Source: Alphaproteobacteria bacterium
GTDB lineage: Bacteria; Pseudomonadota; Alphaproteobacteria; Rickettsiales; JADKJE01
Direction of reading: 5' to 3'
Assembly: GCA_016722515.1 (NCBI GenBank)
Contig: JADKJE010000002.1
Span: 558,001 to 622,000 of the forward strand
DNA: 64,000 bases
A model generated the notes under the pieces. That model had not been told where the DNA came from. It searched no databases and saw nothing but the letters and a program-made list of their open reading frames with translations. Made by a program: the position numbers and the translations under genes. Positions 26,681-40,000 of this stretch are shown here, in pieces. Numbering within the stretch: position 1 is the first letter of the stretch; each line of letters opens with the position of its first letter.

Positions 26681-27913
26681 ATGTTTTTCAGCATACACGA
26701 AATTCATGAAAGACTGAGGTTGTTTATCAAACAACAGCCAGTTGAATATATTACGGTGTTGAATGCCTCTGGGCGGGTATTGGCAGAAGATGTCTTCTCG
26801 CCTCATATCTTGCCTCCTGTGCATCTTTCGGCGGTGGATGGATATGCAGTAAGGGCTGAGGATATTCTCAAATTTCCAGTTTCTCTTAAAATCCATGAAC
26901 CAACGAAGCATGATGAAGAAAAATGCAAAGTTAAACCAGGTTATGCGGTTAGGGTTTATACGGGCTCTCCTTTGCCACAGGATGCCGACGTAGTGCTTCA
27001 TATAAACAATGTATTTGAAGACCACGGTTATATTCATCTGTTTGATACGATTATTGATAATCTTAATATTACGTTTGCAGGAAGCGATATGTATGAAGGT
27101 TATTGCGCTCTTAAACGTGGGACCATTATCAAGCCACAGCATATCTCGTTGCTTTCCTTATTACAGTTGCCATGGATTCCGGTATATAAGAAGCCACGCA
27201 TTGGCATAATGGTTGGTGATGCAAAGATTTTGGGTGAATTACATAGCCCATTTAAACTGTCGACATCCTTGGCCATAACATTGTTTTCCTTTATTCAAGA
27301 ATGTGGCGGTATACCAGTCATGTTAGGTGATATCACCCATATTATCCATTCAAAACAAGCGTTAACGGAAGTGGTAGCAGATCTCAATCATTTGGTTAAT
27401 CAGGTGGATTGTGTGGTGATGGCAGGAAGTCTTTTTTCTTTAAAATATGATATGTCCCAGGCTAATCCTTTTTGGGATATTCTCATACAGCAAGGAGCTG
27501 ATCTTGAGGCATACTTTATTCGGCTTGGGGAACAGGAGTCGGTCATTGCCGGCACCTATAATCAGGTTTCAGTGCTGGCATTGCCTGCAACATTATCGTT
27601 TGCAGTAATAAAAATGTTTTTAATTTTAAAGCCGGCGATTTCGATGATGATGGGTATTGATCAAATATTCGCAACGGTGAAAGCAACACTGACAGATGAT
27701 ATCAATGAACATGATTGGCACAAAGAATTTATCCATGCGCATTTTAGCAAAGAAGGAGATCAATCGTGGTCAGTGACTCCGCAAAATTTCAGCACGATGC
27801 CTTTAATATCCGCACTTACCAGAAGCAATGGACTTATAGCGATCGATAAAGAAGGTAAAAATATGAAGAAGGGTAATGTCGTTGATGTATTGTCCTTGTG
27901 TGAGACCGTTTAA
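26681..27913 (+). CDS. degenerate MoeA-like protein
   Basis: A 410-residue protein with the MoeA layout: N-terminal hinge (VLNASGRVLAEDVFSP, SAVDGYAVRAED), a linker with VYTGSPLPQDADVVL, a MoCF-like domain (~175-320) and a C-terminal beta domain. Motifs needed for molybdopterin and molybdate handling are lost. The usual TGDEL is VGDAK, GG(V/I)S.G..D is MAGSLFSLKYD, and PGNP near the end of the domain is LPATL. The protein is full length and unbroken, so it is likely kept for another role. No other molybdenum cofactor gene is in the window. Confidence 0.75.
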   Translation: MFFSIHEIHERLRLFIKQQPVEYITVLNASGRVLAEDVFSPHILPPVHLSAVDGYAVRAEDILKFPVSLKIHEPTKHDEEKCKVKPGYAVRVYTGSPLPQDADVVLHINNVFEDHGYIHLFDTIIDNLNITFAGSDMYEGYCALKRGTIIKPQHISLLSLLQLPWIPVYKKPRIGIMVGDAKILGELHSPFKLSTSLAITLFSFIQECGGIPVMLGDITHIIHSKQALTEVVADLNHLVNQVDCVVMAGSLFSLKYDMSQANPFWDILIQQGADLEAYFIRLGEQESVIAGTYNQVSVLALPATLSFAVIKMFLILKPAISMMMGIDQIFATVKATLTDDINEHDWHKEFIHAHFSKEGDQSWSVTPQNFSTMPLISALTRSNGLIAIDKEGKNMKKGNVVDVLSLCETV

Positions 27914-28017
27914 TCGTCGCTCATGATGTTTGCGAAAAATTTCCAGTTAAGTGTTTTTTAAACTCCTTTCGTTACCAATGATGGACAGTGATATTTTTAT
28001 TGCGAAAAGGAAATCCC

Positions 28018-31000
28018 ATGCCATCAAAACCAAAAGCTCCAAAATTGATTATGCGTGCGCTTGAGCAACGATTCATGATGGACGCTGCTGGTGTAGCGGT
28101 AGTTGCAGAAACAATGGTGGAAACCGTGGTTCAACCAACCGCTGCACATGATCAAGCAACAGATAGTCAGCACCCTTCAGGAAACGAAGATGCTAACCAC
28201 GATATATTAGCGCATCACTATGTAGAAACATCGCATAATTCGATGGAACAAAGTTCATCGGAGACGGTTCATTTATTTAAAGATTTTATTCCACCCGTTA
28301 CAGGAAGTGGACTTGATCAGCACCATGAGATTATCATTATCGATTCGGGGGTGGAGGGATATGAACAACTGGTACAAAATGCCAGGCCCGACCAGGAAGT
28401 TTTTATTCTAGATAGTCATAGTGATGGTGTAAGCCAAATCACCTCTATTCTCAATTCGTTGCATGATGTTGATTCAGTGCATATTATTTCGCACGGTAAT
28501 GCTGGAGAATTGGTATTGGGTAGTACGGTTTTATCCAATGAAAATTTGGCTGAATTCCAACAAATGATCAGTAGTTGGAGTGGGGCATTAACAGAAGATG
28601 CAGATATTTTAATCTATGGTTGCGATGTTGCGCAAGGTGAAACAGGGCATCAATTGGTTGATAAGCTGGCCGATTTAACCGGTGCAGACATTGCCGCCTC
28701 AGAAAATATTACTGGTGCCCATCGATTGGGAGGAGACTGGGTTCTGGAGCAGCATACGGGTACAATTGAAGCTCATCTAGCTTATGATTATTCCGTTCTG
28801 GAAGCATTTGACACGACACTTGTCTATGATCCAGTTACCGTTGCAGGGGCAAATTCAGCCCTGCATTTAGATGCTACCGATCTTAATGCAGATGGGAATT
28901 ATACAAATAATCCTACGAATGGAAGCAATGTATCAAATTGGGTTGATAGAAGCTCAATGGCAAATCATTTTACGCAAACGACTTCTTCCCAAAAACCGAC
29001 TTATAGTACAACTGCTTTTGGAGGAATAGGAGGAGTTAACTTTAGTGGCAGTGATCACATGGATACGGCTTCTTTTAGTTTAAGTGCGGCTAGTGCAGAT
29101 AGAACGTTTGCGTTTGTTATACAAACAGGAAATACCGTTGCTGGGCTCCAGGTTATCTACCAAAGCTCATCCTCTTCGGATGGGTATGTGTTCTGTATTC
29201 AAAATGGACATTTATATGCATATGCATATGAATCAAATACTAATAATTATTCCATAGATTTAGGTGCAATTAGTACAGGTACAACATATGCATTGACAGC
29301 TGTACAAGATAGCACAGCAGGAACGTGGTCAGCATACCTAAATGGAGAGTTGAAAGGTAGCATATCAGGTATTACAACAATGCCTGATTTATCAGGAGCT
29401 GATTCCGCTGATTTAGGTGCTATGCAAGGAACAGGCAGAGATCCGATCACTTTTGCGACCTTTACTGGAGGTGCAACTACAGGAAATACAGGAATAAATT
29501 ACTTTACGGGAAAAATAGGCGAAGTATTCATAACAAATGGAATGGCATTCAATACTGCTCAGCTAGACACATTTCATGATTATCTCGTTGATAAATGGGG
29601 GGCGTCAACAGCAGCATTGATCTCAGACATACCTAATCAGACTATAAATGAGGATAACTCATTATCGAATGTCCCATTTACGCTAAGAGATTTTGATGGA
29701 AATGAGTCAACATTAACGATTACGACTTCTTCGTCCAATACATCCTTAATACCTAATGGGAATATTACTGTTGGAGGTAGTGGTATTAATAGGACATTAA
29801 GCCTTACTCCCGCCGCTAATGCTAATGGAACCTCAACGATCACCGTTACTGTTAGTGATGGTGTTAATACACGTTCTGATACATTCGTCGTTACGGTCAA
29901 TGCAGTGAATGATGCGCCGACGTTGAGTACGATCGCGAATCAAACTACCAATGAAGACACTGCATTGAACAACGTTGCCTTCACCATTTCCGATGTTGAG
30001 ACTGCCTCAACCAGCTTGGTATTAACAGCCACCAGTTCGGATCAAACCTTAATCCCCAACGGAAATATAACGTTTGGCGGCAGTGGCGCTAACCGCACCA
30101 TCAATTTTGTACCAGCAGCGAATGCAAGTGGCGTAGCCACGATTACCCTCAATGTCAGTGATGGCACGACGACCACCACCCAAACATTCACAGTGACCGT
30201 CAATGCAGTCAATGATGCTCCCACGTTGAGTACCATTGCCAATCAAACCACCAATGAAGACACTGCATTGAACAATGTGGCATTTACGATATCGGATGTT
30301 GAAACCGCATCCACAAGTTTGGTGCTGACAGCCACCAGTTCTAACACGGCGTTAATTCCCAACGGAAATATAACGTTTGGCGGCAGTGGCGCTAACCGCA
30401 CCATCAATTTTGTACCAGCAGCGAATGCAAGTGGCGTATACGATTACCCTCAATGTCAGTGATGGCACGACGACGACCACCCAAACATTCACAGTGACCG
30501 TCAATGCAGTCAATGATGCTCCACGCTAAGTACCATTGCCAACCAAACCACCAATGAAGACACCGCATTGAACAACGTGGCATTTACGATATCGGATGTT
30601 GAAACCGCATCCACAAGTTTGGTGCTGACAGCCACCAGTTCTAACACGGCCTTAATTCCCAATGGTAATATAACGTTTGGCGGCAGTGGCGCTAACCGCA
30701 CCATCAATTTTGTACCAGCAGCGAATGCAAGTGGCGTAGCCACGATTACCCTCAATGTCAGTGATGGTGCGACGACGACCACCCAGACATTCACAGTGAC
30801 CGTCAATGCAGTCAATGATGCTCCCACGTTGAGTACCATTGCCAACCAAACTACCAATGAAGACACTGCATTGAACAATGTGGCATTTACGATATCGGAT
30901 GTTGAAACCGCATCCACAAGTTTGGTGCTGACAGCCACCAGTTCTAACACGGCGTTAATTCCCAACGGAAATATAACGTTTGGCGGCAGTGGCGCTAACC

Positions 31001-34000
31001 GCACCATCAATTTTGTACCAGCAGCGAATGCAAGTGGCGTAGCCACGATTACCCTCAATGTCAGTGATGGCACGACGACGACCACCCAAACATTCACAGT
31101 GACCGTCAATGCAGTCAATGATGCTCCCACGCTAAGTACCATTGCCAACCAAACCACCAATGAAGACACCGCATTGAACAACGTGGCATTTACGATATCG
31201 GATGTTGAAACCGCATCCACAAGTTTGGTGCTGACAGCCACCAGTTCTAACACGGCGTTAATTCCCAATGGTAATATAACGTTTGGCGGCAGTGGCGCTA
31301 ACCGCACCATCAATTTTGTGCCAGCAGCGAATGCAAGTGGCGTAGCCACGATTACCCTCAATGTTAGTGATGGTACGACGACCACCACCCAGACATTCAC
31401 AGTGACCGTCAATGCAGTCAATGATGCTCCCACGCTAAGTACCATTGCCAACCAAACTACCAATGAAGACACTGCATTGAACAACGTTGCTTTCACCATT
31501 TCCGATGTTGAGACTGCCTCAACCAGCTTGGTGTTAACAGCCACCAGTTCGGATCAAACCTTAATCCCCAATGGCAACATTACCTTCGGCGGCAGTGGCG
31601 CAAACCGCACCATCAATTTTGTACCAGCAGCGAATGCAAGTGGCGTAGCCACGATTACCCTCAATGTTAGTGATGGTACGACCACCACCACCCAAACATT
31701 CACAGTGACCGTCAATGCAGTCAATGATGCTCCAACCTTAAGCACCATCGCCAACCAAACGACGAACGAAGACACTGCGTTGAACAACGTGGCATTTACG
31801 ATATCGGATGTTGAAACCGCATCCACAAGTTTGGTGCTGACAGCCACCAGTTCTAACACGGCGTTAATTCCCAACGGAAATATAACGTTTGGCGGCAGTG
31901 GCGCTAACCGCACCATCAATTTTGTACCAGCAGCGAATGCAAGTGGCGTAGCCACGATTACCCTCAATGTTAGTGATGGTACGACCACCACCACCCAAAC
32001 ATTCACAGTGACCGTCAATGCAGTCAATGATGCTCCAACCTTAAGCACCATCGCCAATCAAACGACGAACGAAGACACCCTACTGGAAAACGTGGCGTTT
32101 ACGATCTCCGACGTTGAGACTGCTTCAACCAGCCTGGTGATAACAGCAACGAGCTCAGACCAAAGTTTGATTCCTAATGACAATATTACTATAAATGGTA
32201 CTGGTCCCAATCATACGATTAGTATAAGTCCGTCGGCTAATGCTAGTGGGGTGGCAACTATTACATTGTCTGTCAGTGATGGAACAACAACTACTTATCA
32301 GACCTTTGATGTAACGGTGGTGTCGGTCAATGATGTGCCGGTAATATCGCATATCATGGGTCAGACAACAGAGGAAGGAGTTTCCATCAAAGATATTCCT
32401 TTCACGATATCAGATGTTGAAACAGAAATCGATTCATTAAAAGTAACGGTGACATCTTCGGATCCTAAGCTAATTCCGAATGGAAATATAAGAATTGGAG
32501 GAAGTGGCACAGATCGTACTATTAGTGTAACTCCGGCTGAGAATATGAATGGCACAGCGGAAATTACGATAGCTGTTTCAGATGGTGTAACGACATCCTT
32601 CGAAACCTTTACTGTTTCAGTAGGTGTAGTTAATGATCCACCTATTAGGTCGCATATAGATAATCAAGTAACGGATGAGGATAATCCTATAAAGGGGATT
32701 GGTTTCACTATCTCGGATGTTGATACAAATATAAACGACCTAGTTATAAAGATTACTTCATCAGACCAAAGCTTAATTCCTGATGGTAACATTATCCTCA
32801 ATGGAAGTGGCACGGATTGGAGTATGGATATTATTCCAGAGACAAACCAGCATGGAACAGCAGTTATTACAGTAGCGGTGTCTGACGGGAACTCAACCGT
32901 CTATGAAACATTTGAAGTGACTGTTAATGCAGTGGATGATGCGGCAACGATTACCGACATCCCAGATCAAAAAACAGCTGAGGACACCGCCATTACTGGT
33001 ATAGCGTTTAGTGTGGACGATATCGACACCAATCTCAAAAATCTGATGATTACGGTAACCTCATCGGATCAAACCTTGATCCCCGATGGCAACATCACCC
33101 TCAATGGCAGTGGAACGGATTGGACACTCGATATTGATCCGTCTGCTAATGAGCACGGCACAGCCACCATTACAGTTGCAGTGTTTGATGGCACCACCAC
33201 CACCTATAAAACTTTTGATATAACGGTAGGTGCAGTCGATGATGCGGCCACCATTACTGATATCCCAGATCAAACAACAGCGGAGGATACCGCTATTACC
33301 GGCATCGCCTTTAGCGTTGCTGATATCGACACCAATCTCAAAAATCTGGTGATTACGGTAACGTCATCGGATCAAACTTTAATTCCAGATGGTAACATTA
33401 CCCTCAATGGCAGTGGCACGGATTGGACGTTGGATATTGATCCTTCTGCCAATGAGCACGGCACAGCTACTATCACCGTTTCGGTATTTGATGGCACTAC
33501 CACCACCTATAAAACCTTTGATGTAACGGTAGGTGCAGTCGATGATGCGGCCACCATTACTGATATCCCAGATCAAACAACAGCGGAGGATACCGCTATT
33601 ACCGGCATCGCCTTTAGCGTTGCTGATATCGACACTGATATAAATAATCTGGTGATTACGCTAACGTCATCGGATCAAACGTTGATCCCAGATGGTAACA
33701 TCACCCTTAATGGAAGTGGCACGGATTGGACATTGGATATCGATCCAGCTGCGGCACAAAATGGCACAGCCACGATCACTGTTTCGGTGTTTGATGGTAC
33801 CACTACCACCTATAAGACCTTTGATGTAACGGTAGGTGCGGTTGATGATGCGGCCACCATTACTGACATCCCAGATCAAGTAACGGATGAGGATACTTCT
33901 ATCACCGGCATCGCCTTTAGTGTTGCTGATATCGACACTGATATAAATAATCTGGTGATAACGGTAACGTCATCGGATCAAACATTAATCCCTGATGGCA

Positions 34001-37000
34001 ACATTACCCTCAATGGCGGTGGCACGGATTGGACGTTGGATATCGATCCTTCTGCTAATGAGCACGGCGCAGCCACCATTACCGTTGCAGTGTTTGATGG
34101 TACCACCACTACCTATAAGACCTTTGATGTAACGGTAGGTGCGGTTGATGATGCGGCCACCATTACTGACATCCCAGATCAAACAACAGCGGAGGATACC
34201 GCTATTATCGGCATCGCCTTTAGCGTTGCTGATATCGACACTGATATAAATAATCTGGTGATTACGGTAACGTCATCGGATCAAACATTAATCCCTGACG
34301 ACAACATTACCTTAAACGGTTCGGGTACGGATTGGACGTTGGATATTGATCCTTCTGCTAATGAGCACGGCACAGCTACCATCACCGTTTCGGTGTTTGA
34401 TGGCACTACCACCACCTATAAAACCTTTGATGTAACGGTAGGTGCGGTCGATGATACGGCCACCATTACTGACATCCCAGATCAAGTAACGGATGAAGAT
34501 ACGTCTATCACCGGCATCGCCTTTAGCGTTGCTGACATTGATACCGATATCAATAATCTGGTGATTACGGTAACGTCATCGGATCAAACGTTGATCCCAG
34601 ATGGTAACATTACCCTCAACGGAAGTGGCACGGATTGGACGCTGGATATCGATCCAGCTGCGGCACAAAATGGCATAGCCACGATCACTGTTTCGGTGTT
34701 TGATGGTACCACTACCACCTATAAGACCTTTGATGTAACGGTAGGTGCGGTTGATGATGCGGCCACCATTACTGACATCCCAGATCAAGTAACGGATGAG
34801 GATACGTCTATCACCGGCATCGCCTTTAGTGTTGCTGATATCGACACTGATATAAATAATCTGGTGATTACGGTAACGTCATCGGATCAAACATTAATCC
34901 CTGACGACAACATTACCTTAAACGGTTCGGGTGCGGATTGGACGTTGGATATTGATCCTTCTGCTAATGAGCATGGCACAGCTACCATCACCGTTTCGGT
35001 GTTTGATGGTACTACCACCACCTATAAAACGTTTGATGTAACGGTAGGTGCGATAGATGATGCGGCAACCATTACTGACATCCCAGATCAAGTAACGGAT
35101 GAAGATACTTCCATCACCGGCATCGCTTTCAGTGTTGCTGATATCGACACTGATATCAATAATCTGGTGATTACGGTAACGTCATCGGATCAAACATTAA
35201 TCCCCGATGGCAACATTACCCTCAATGGAAGTGGCACGGATTGGACGTTGGATATCGATCCTTCTGCTAATGAGCACGGCGCAGCCACCATTACCGTTGC
35301 AGTGTTTGATGGTACCACCACTACCTATAAAACCTTTGATGTAACGGTAGGTGCGGTCGATGATACGGCCACCATTACCGACATCCCGGATCAAGTAACG
35401 GATGAAGATACTTCTATCACCGGCATCGCCTTTAGCGTTGCTGACATTGATACCGATATAAATAATCTGGTGATAACGGTAACGTCATCGGATCAAACAT
35501 TAATCCCCGATGGCAATATTACCTTGAATGGCAGTGGTGCGGATTGGACGTTGGATATTGATCCATCTGCCAATGAGCACGGCACAGCTACCATTACTGT
35601 TTCGGTATTTGATGGCACTACCACCACCTATAAAACCTTTGATGTAACGGTAGGTGCGGTCGATGATACGGCCACCATTACTGATATCCCAGATCAAACA
35701 ACAGCGGAGGATACCGCTATTACCGGCATCGCTTTCAGTGTTGCTGATATCGACACTGATATTAATAATCTGGTGATTACGGTAACGTCATCGGATCAAA
35801 CATTAATCCCTGACGACAACATTACCTTAAACGGTTCGGGTGCGGATTGGACGTTGGATATTGATCCTTCTGCTAATGAGCATGGCACAGCTACCATTAC
35901 TGTTTCGGTATTTGATGGCACTACCACCACCTATAAAACCTTTGATGTAACGGTAGGTGCGGTCGATGATGCGGCAGCCATTACTGACATCCCAGATCAA
36001 GTAACGGATGAAGATACGTCTATCACCGGCATCGCCTTTAGTGTGGCAGATATCGACACTGATATTAATAATCTGGTGATTACGGTAACGTCGTCGGATC
36101 AAAATTTAATACCTGATGGCAATATTACCTTGAATGGCAGTGGTGCCGATTGGACGCTGGATATCAGCCCAGAAGCTGATCAAAATGGCGTAGCGACGAT
36201 TACGGTAGCCGTGTTTGATGGCACGAACACCACTTATCAAACGTTTGAGGTGACGGTAGGTGCGATAGATGATGCGGCCACCATTACTGATATCCCAGAT
36301 CAAGTAACGGATGAAGATACGTCTATCACCGGCATCGCCTTTAGCGTTGCTGATATCGATACCGATATCAATAATCTGGTGATTACGGTAACGTCATCGG
36401 ATCAAACATTAATCCCTGACGACAACATTACCCTTAATGGAAGTGGCACGGATTGGACGTTGGATATCGATCCTTCTGCTAATGAGCACGGCACAGCTAC
36501 CATCACCGTTTCGGTGTTTGATGGCACCACCACCACCTATAAAACGTTTGATGTAACGGTAGGTGCGATAGATGATGCGGCCACCATTACTGATATCCCA
36601 GATCAAGTAACGGATGAAGATACGTCTATCACCGGCATCGCCTTTAGCGTTGCTGATATCGATACCGATATCAATAATCTGGTGATTACGGTAACGTCAT
36701 CGGATCAAACATTAATCCCTGACGACAACATTACCTTAAACGGTTCGGGTGCGGATTGGACATTGGATATTGATCCTTCTGCTAATGAGCACGGCACAGC
36801 TACCATTACTGTTTCGGTGTTTGATGGCACCACCACTACCTATAAAACATTTGATGTAACGGTAGGTGCGGTCGATGATGCGGCCACCATTACTGATATC
36901 CCAGATCAAGTAACGGATGAAGATACGTCTATCACCGGCATCGCCTTTAGTGTGGCAGATATCGATACTGATATTAATAATCTGGTGATTACGGTAACGT

Positions 37001-40000
37001 CGTCGGATCAAAATTTAATACCTGATGGCAATATTACCTTGAATGGCAGTGGTGCCGATTGACGCTGGATATCAGCCCAGAAGCTGATCAAAATGGCGTA
37101 GCGACGATTACGGTAGCCGTGTTTGATGGCACGAACACCACTTATCAAACGTTTGAGGTGACGGTAGGTGCGATAGATGATGCGGCCACCATTACTGATA
37201 TCCCAGATCAAGTAACGGATGAAGATACGTCTATCACCGGCATCGCCTTTAGCGTTGCTGATATCGACACTGATATCAATAATCTGGTGATAACGGTAAC
37301 GTCATCGGATCAAACATTAATCCCTGACGACAACATTACCCTTAATGGAAGTGGCACGGATTGGACGTTGGATATCGATCCTTCTGCCAATGAGCACGGC
37401 ACAGCTACCATTACCGTTTCGGTATTTGATGGCACCACCACTACCTATAAAACATTTGATGTCACGGTAGGTGCAGTGGATGATGCGGCCACCATTACTG
37501 ATATCCCAGATCAAGTAACGGATGAAGATACGTCTATCACCGGCATCGCTTTCAGTGTTGCTGATATCGACACTGATATTAATAATCTGGTGATAACGGT
37601 AACGTCATCGGATCAAAATTTAATACCTGATGGCAATATTACCTTGAATGGCAGTGGTGCCGATTGGACGCTGGATATCAGCCCAGAAGCTGATCAAAAT
37701 GGCGTAGCGACGATTACGGTAGCCGTGTTTGATGGCACGAACACCACTTATCAAACGTTTGAGGTGACGGTAGGTGCAGTCGATGATGCGGCCACCATTA
37801 CTGATATCCCAGATCAATCTACTGATGAAGATACGCCAATTCTAGGGATTCCTTTCAGTGTCGATGATATCGATACGGATGTGAATGATGTGGTGATCAC
37901 GGTAACGTCGTCGGATCAAAATTTAATACCTGATGGCAATATTACCTTGAATGGCAGTGGTGCTGAATGGACGTTGGATATCAGTCCAGAAGCTGATCAA
38001 AATGGCGTAGCGACGATTACGGTCGCGGTGTTTGATGGCACGAACACGACCTATCAAACCTTTGAGGTGACCGTGGGTGCCGTGGATGATGCGTCAACGA
38101 TCACGTCGATACCCGACCAATCTACGGATGAGGATACCCCGATTCTAGGGATTCCTTTCAGCATTGATGATATTGATACGGATGTGAATGATGTGGTGAT
38201 TACCGTAACTTCTTCCGATCAAACATTAATACCGGATGGTAATATTACGTTGAATGGCAGTGGTGCGGATTGGGCACTCGATATCAGCCCTGAAGCTAAT
38301 CAGAGTGGTGTGGCAACGATTACGGTAGCGGTGTTTGATGGCACGAACACGACCTATCAAACGTTTGAGGTAACCGTGGGAGCCGTGGATGATGCATCGA
38401 CCATTAGCACAATTCCGGATCAAAGCACGGATGAAGATACGCCGATTCTAGGGATTCCGTTCAGCATTGATGATATCGATACGGATGTGAATGATGTAGT
38501 GATTACCGTAACCTCTTCCGATCAAACATTAATACCTGATGGCAATATTACCTTGAATGGCAGTGGTGCTGAATGGACGTTGGATATCAGTCCAGAAGCT
38601 GATCAAAATGGCGTAGCGACGATTACGGTCGCGGTGTTTGATGGCACGAACACGACCTATCAAACCTTTGAGGTGACCGTGGGTGCCGTGGATGATGCGT
38701 CAACTATCACGACGATTCCCGATCAAAGCACGGATGAAGATACGCCGATTCTAGGGATTCCTTTCAGCATTGATGATATTGATACGGATGTGAATGATGT
38801 GGTGATTACCGTAACTTCTTCCGATCAAACATTAATACCGGATGGTAATATTACGTTGAATGGCAGTGGTGCGGATTGGGCACTCGATATCAGCCCTGAA
38901 GCTAATCAGAGTGGTGTGGCAACGATTACGGTAGCGGTGTTTGATGGCACGAACACGACCTATCAAACGTTTGAGGTAACCGTGGGAGCCGTGGATGATG
39001 CATCGACCATTAGCACAATTCCGGATCAAAGCACGGATGAAGATACGCCGATTCTAGGGATTCCGTTCAGCATTGATGATATCGATACGGATGTGAATGA
39101 TGTAGTGATTACCGTAACCTCTTCCGATCAAACATTAATACCGGATGGTAATATTACGTTGAATGGCAGTGGTGCGGATTGGACACTCGATATCAGCCCT
39201 GAAGCCGATCAGAACGGAGTGGCAACGATTACGGTCGCGGTGTTTGATGGCACGAACACGACCTATCAAACCTTTGAGGTGACCGTGGGTGCGGTGGATG
39301 ATGCGTCAACGATCACGTCGATACCCGACCAATCTACGGATGAGGATACGCCGATTCTAGGGATTCCATTCAGCATTGATGATATCGATACGGACGTGAA
39401 TGATGTGGTGATCACGGTAACCTCCTCAGATCAACATGTGATTGCTGACGGTAATATTACTCTTAGCGGTAGTGGTGCGGACTGGACATTGGATATCAGC
39501 CCTGAAGCTAATCAGAGTGGTGTGGCAACGATTACGGTAGCGGTGTTTGATGGCACGAACACGACCTATCAAACGTTTGAGGTAACTGTGGGAGCCGTGG
39601 ATGATGCATCGACCATTAGCACAATTCCGGATCAAATCACGGATGAAGATACGCCGATTCTAGGGATTCCGTTCAGCATTGATGATATCGATACGGATGT
39701 GAATGATGTAGTGATTACCGTAACCTCTTCCGATCAAACATTAATACCGGATGGTAATATTACGTTGAATGGCAGTGGTGCGGATTGGACACTCGATATC
39801 AGCCCTGAAGCCGATCAGAACGGAGTGGCAACGATTACAGTCGCGGTGTTTGACGGCACGAACACGACCTATCAAACCTTTGAAGTAACGGTGGGTGCTG
39901 TGGATGATGCTTCTACGATAACGTCCATACCTAATCAGTCGACAAACGAGGATACGCCGATTACAGGTATTGCATTCAGTATAGCGGATATTGACACGAA

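Noticed and set aside
30510..32057. Long minus-strand open frames (up to 344 codons) opposite the adhesin repeats
   Set aside because: They repeat with the same 303-base period as the plus-strand gene and arise from its codon bias (Thr/Val/Asn-rich). They have no ribosome sites and end where the repeats change.
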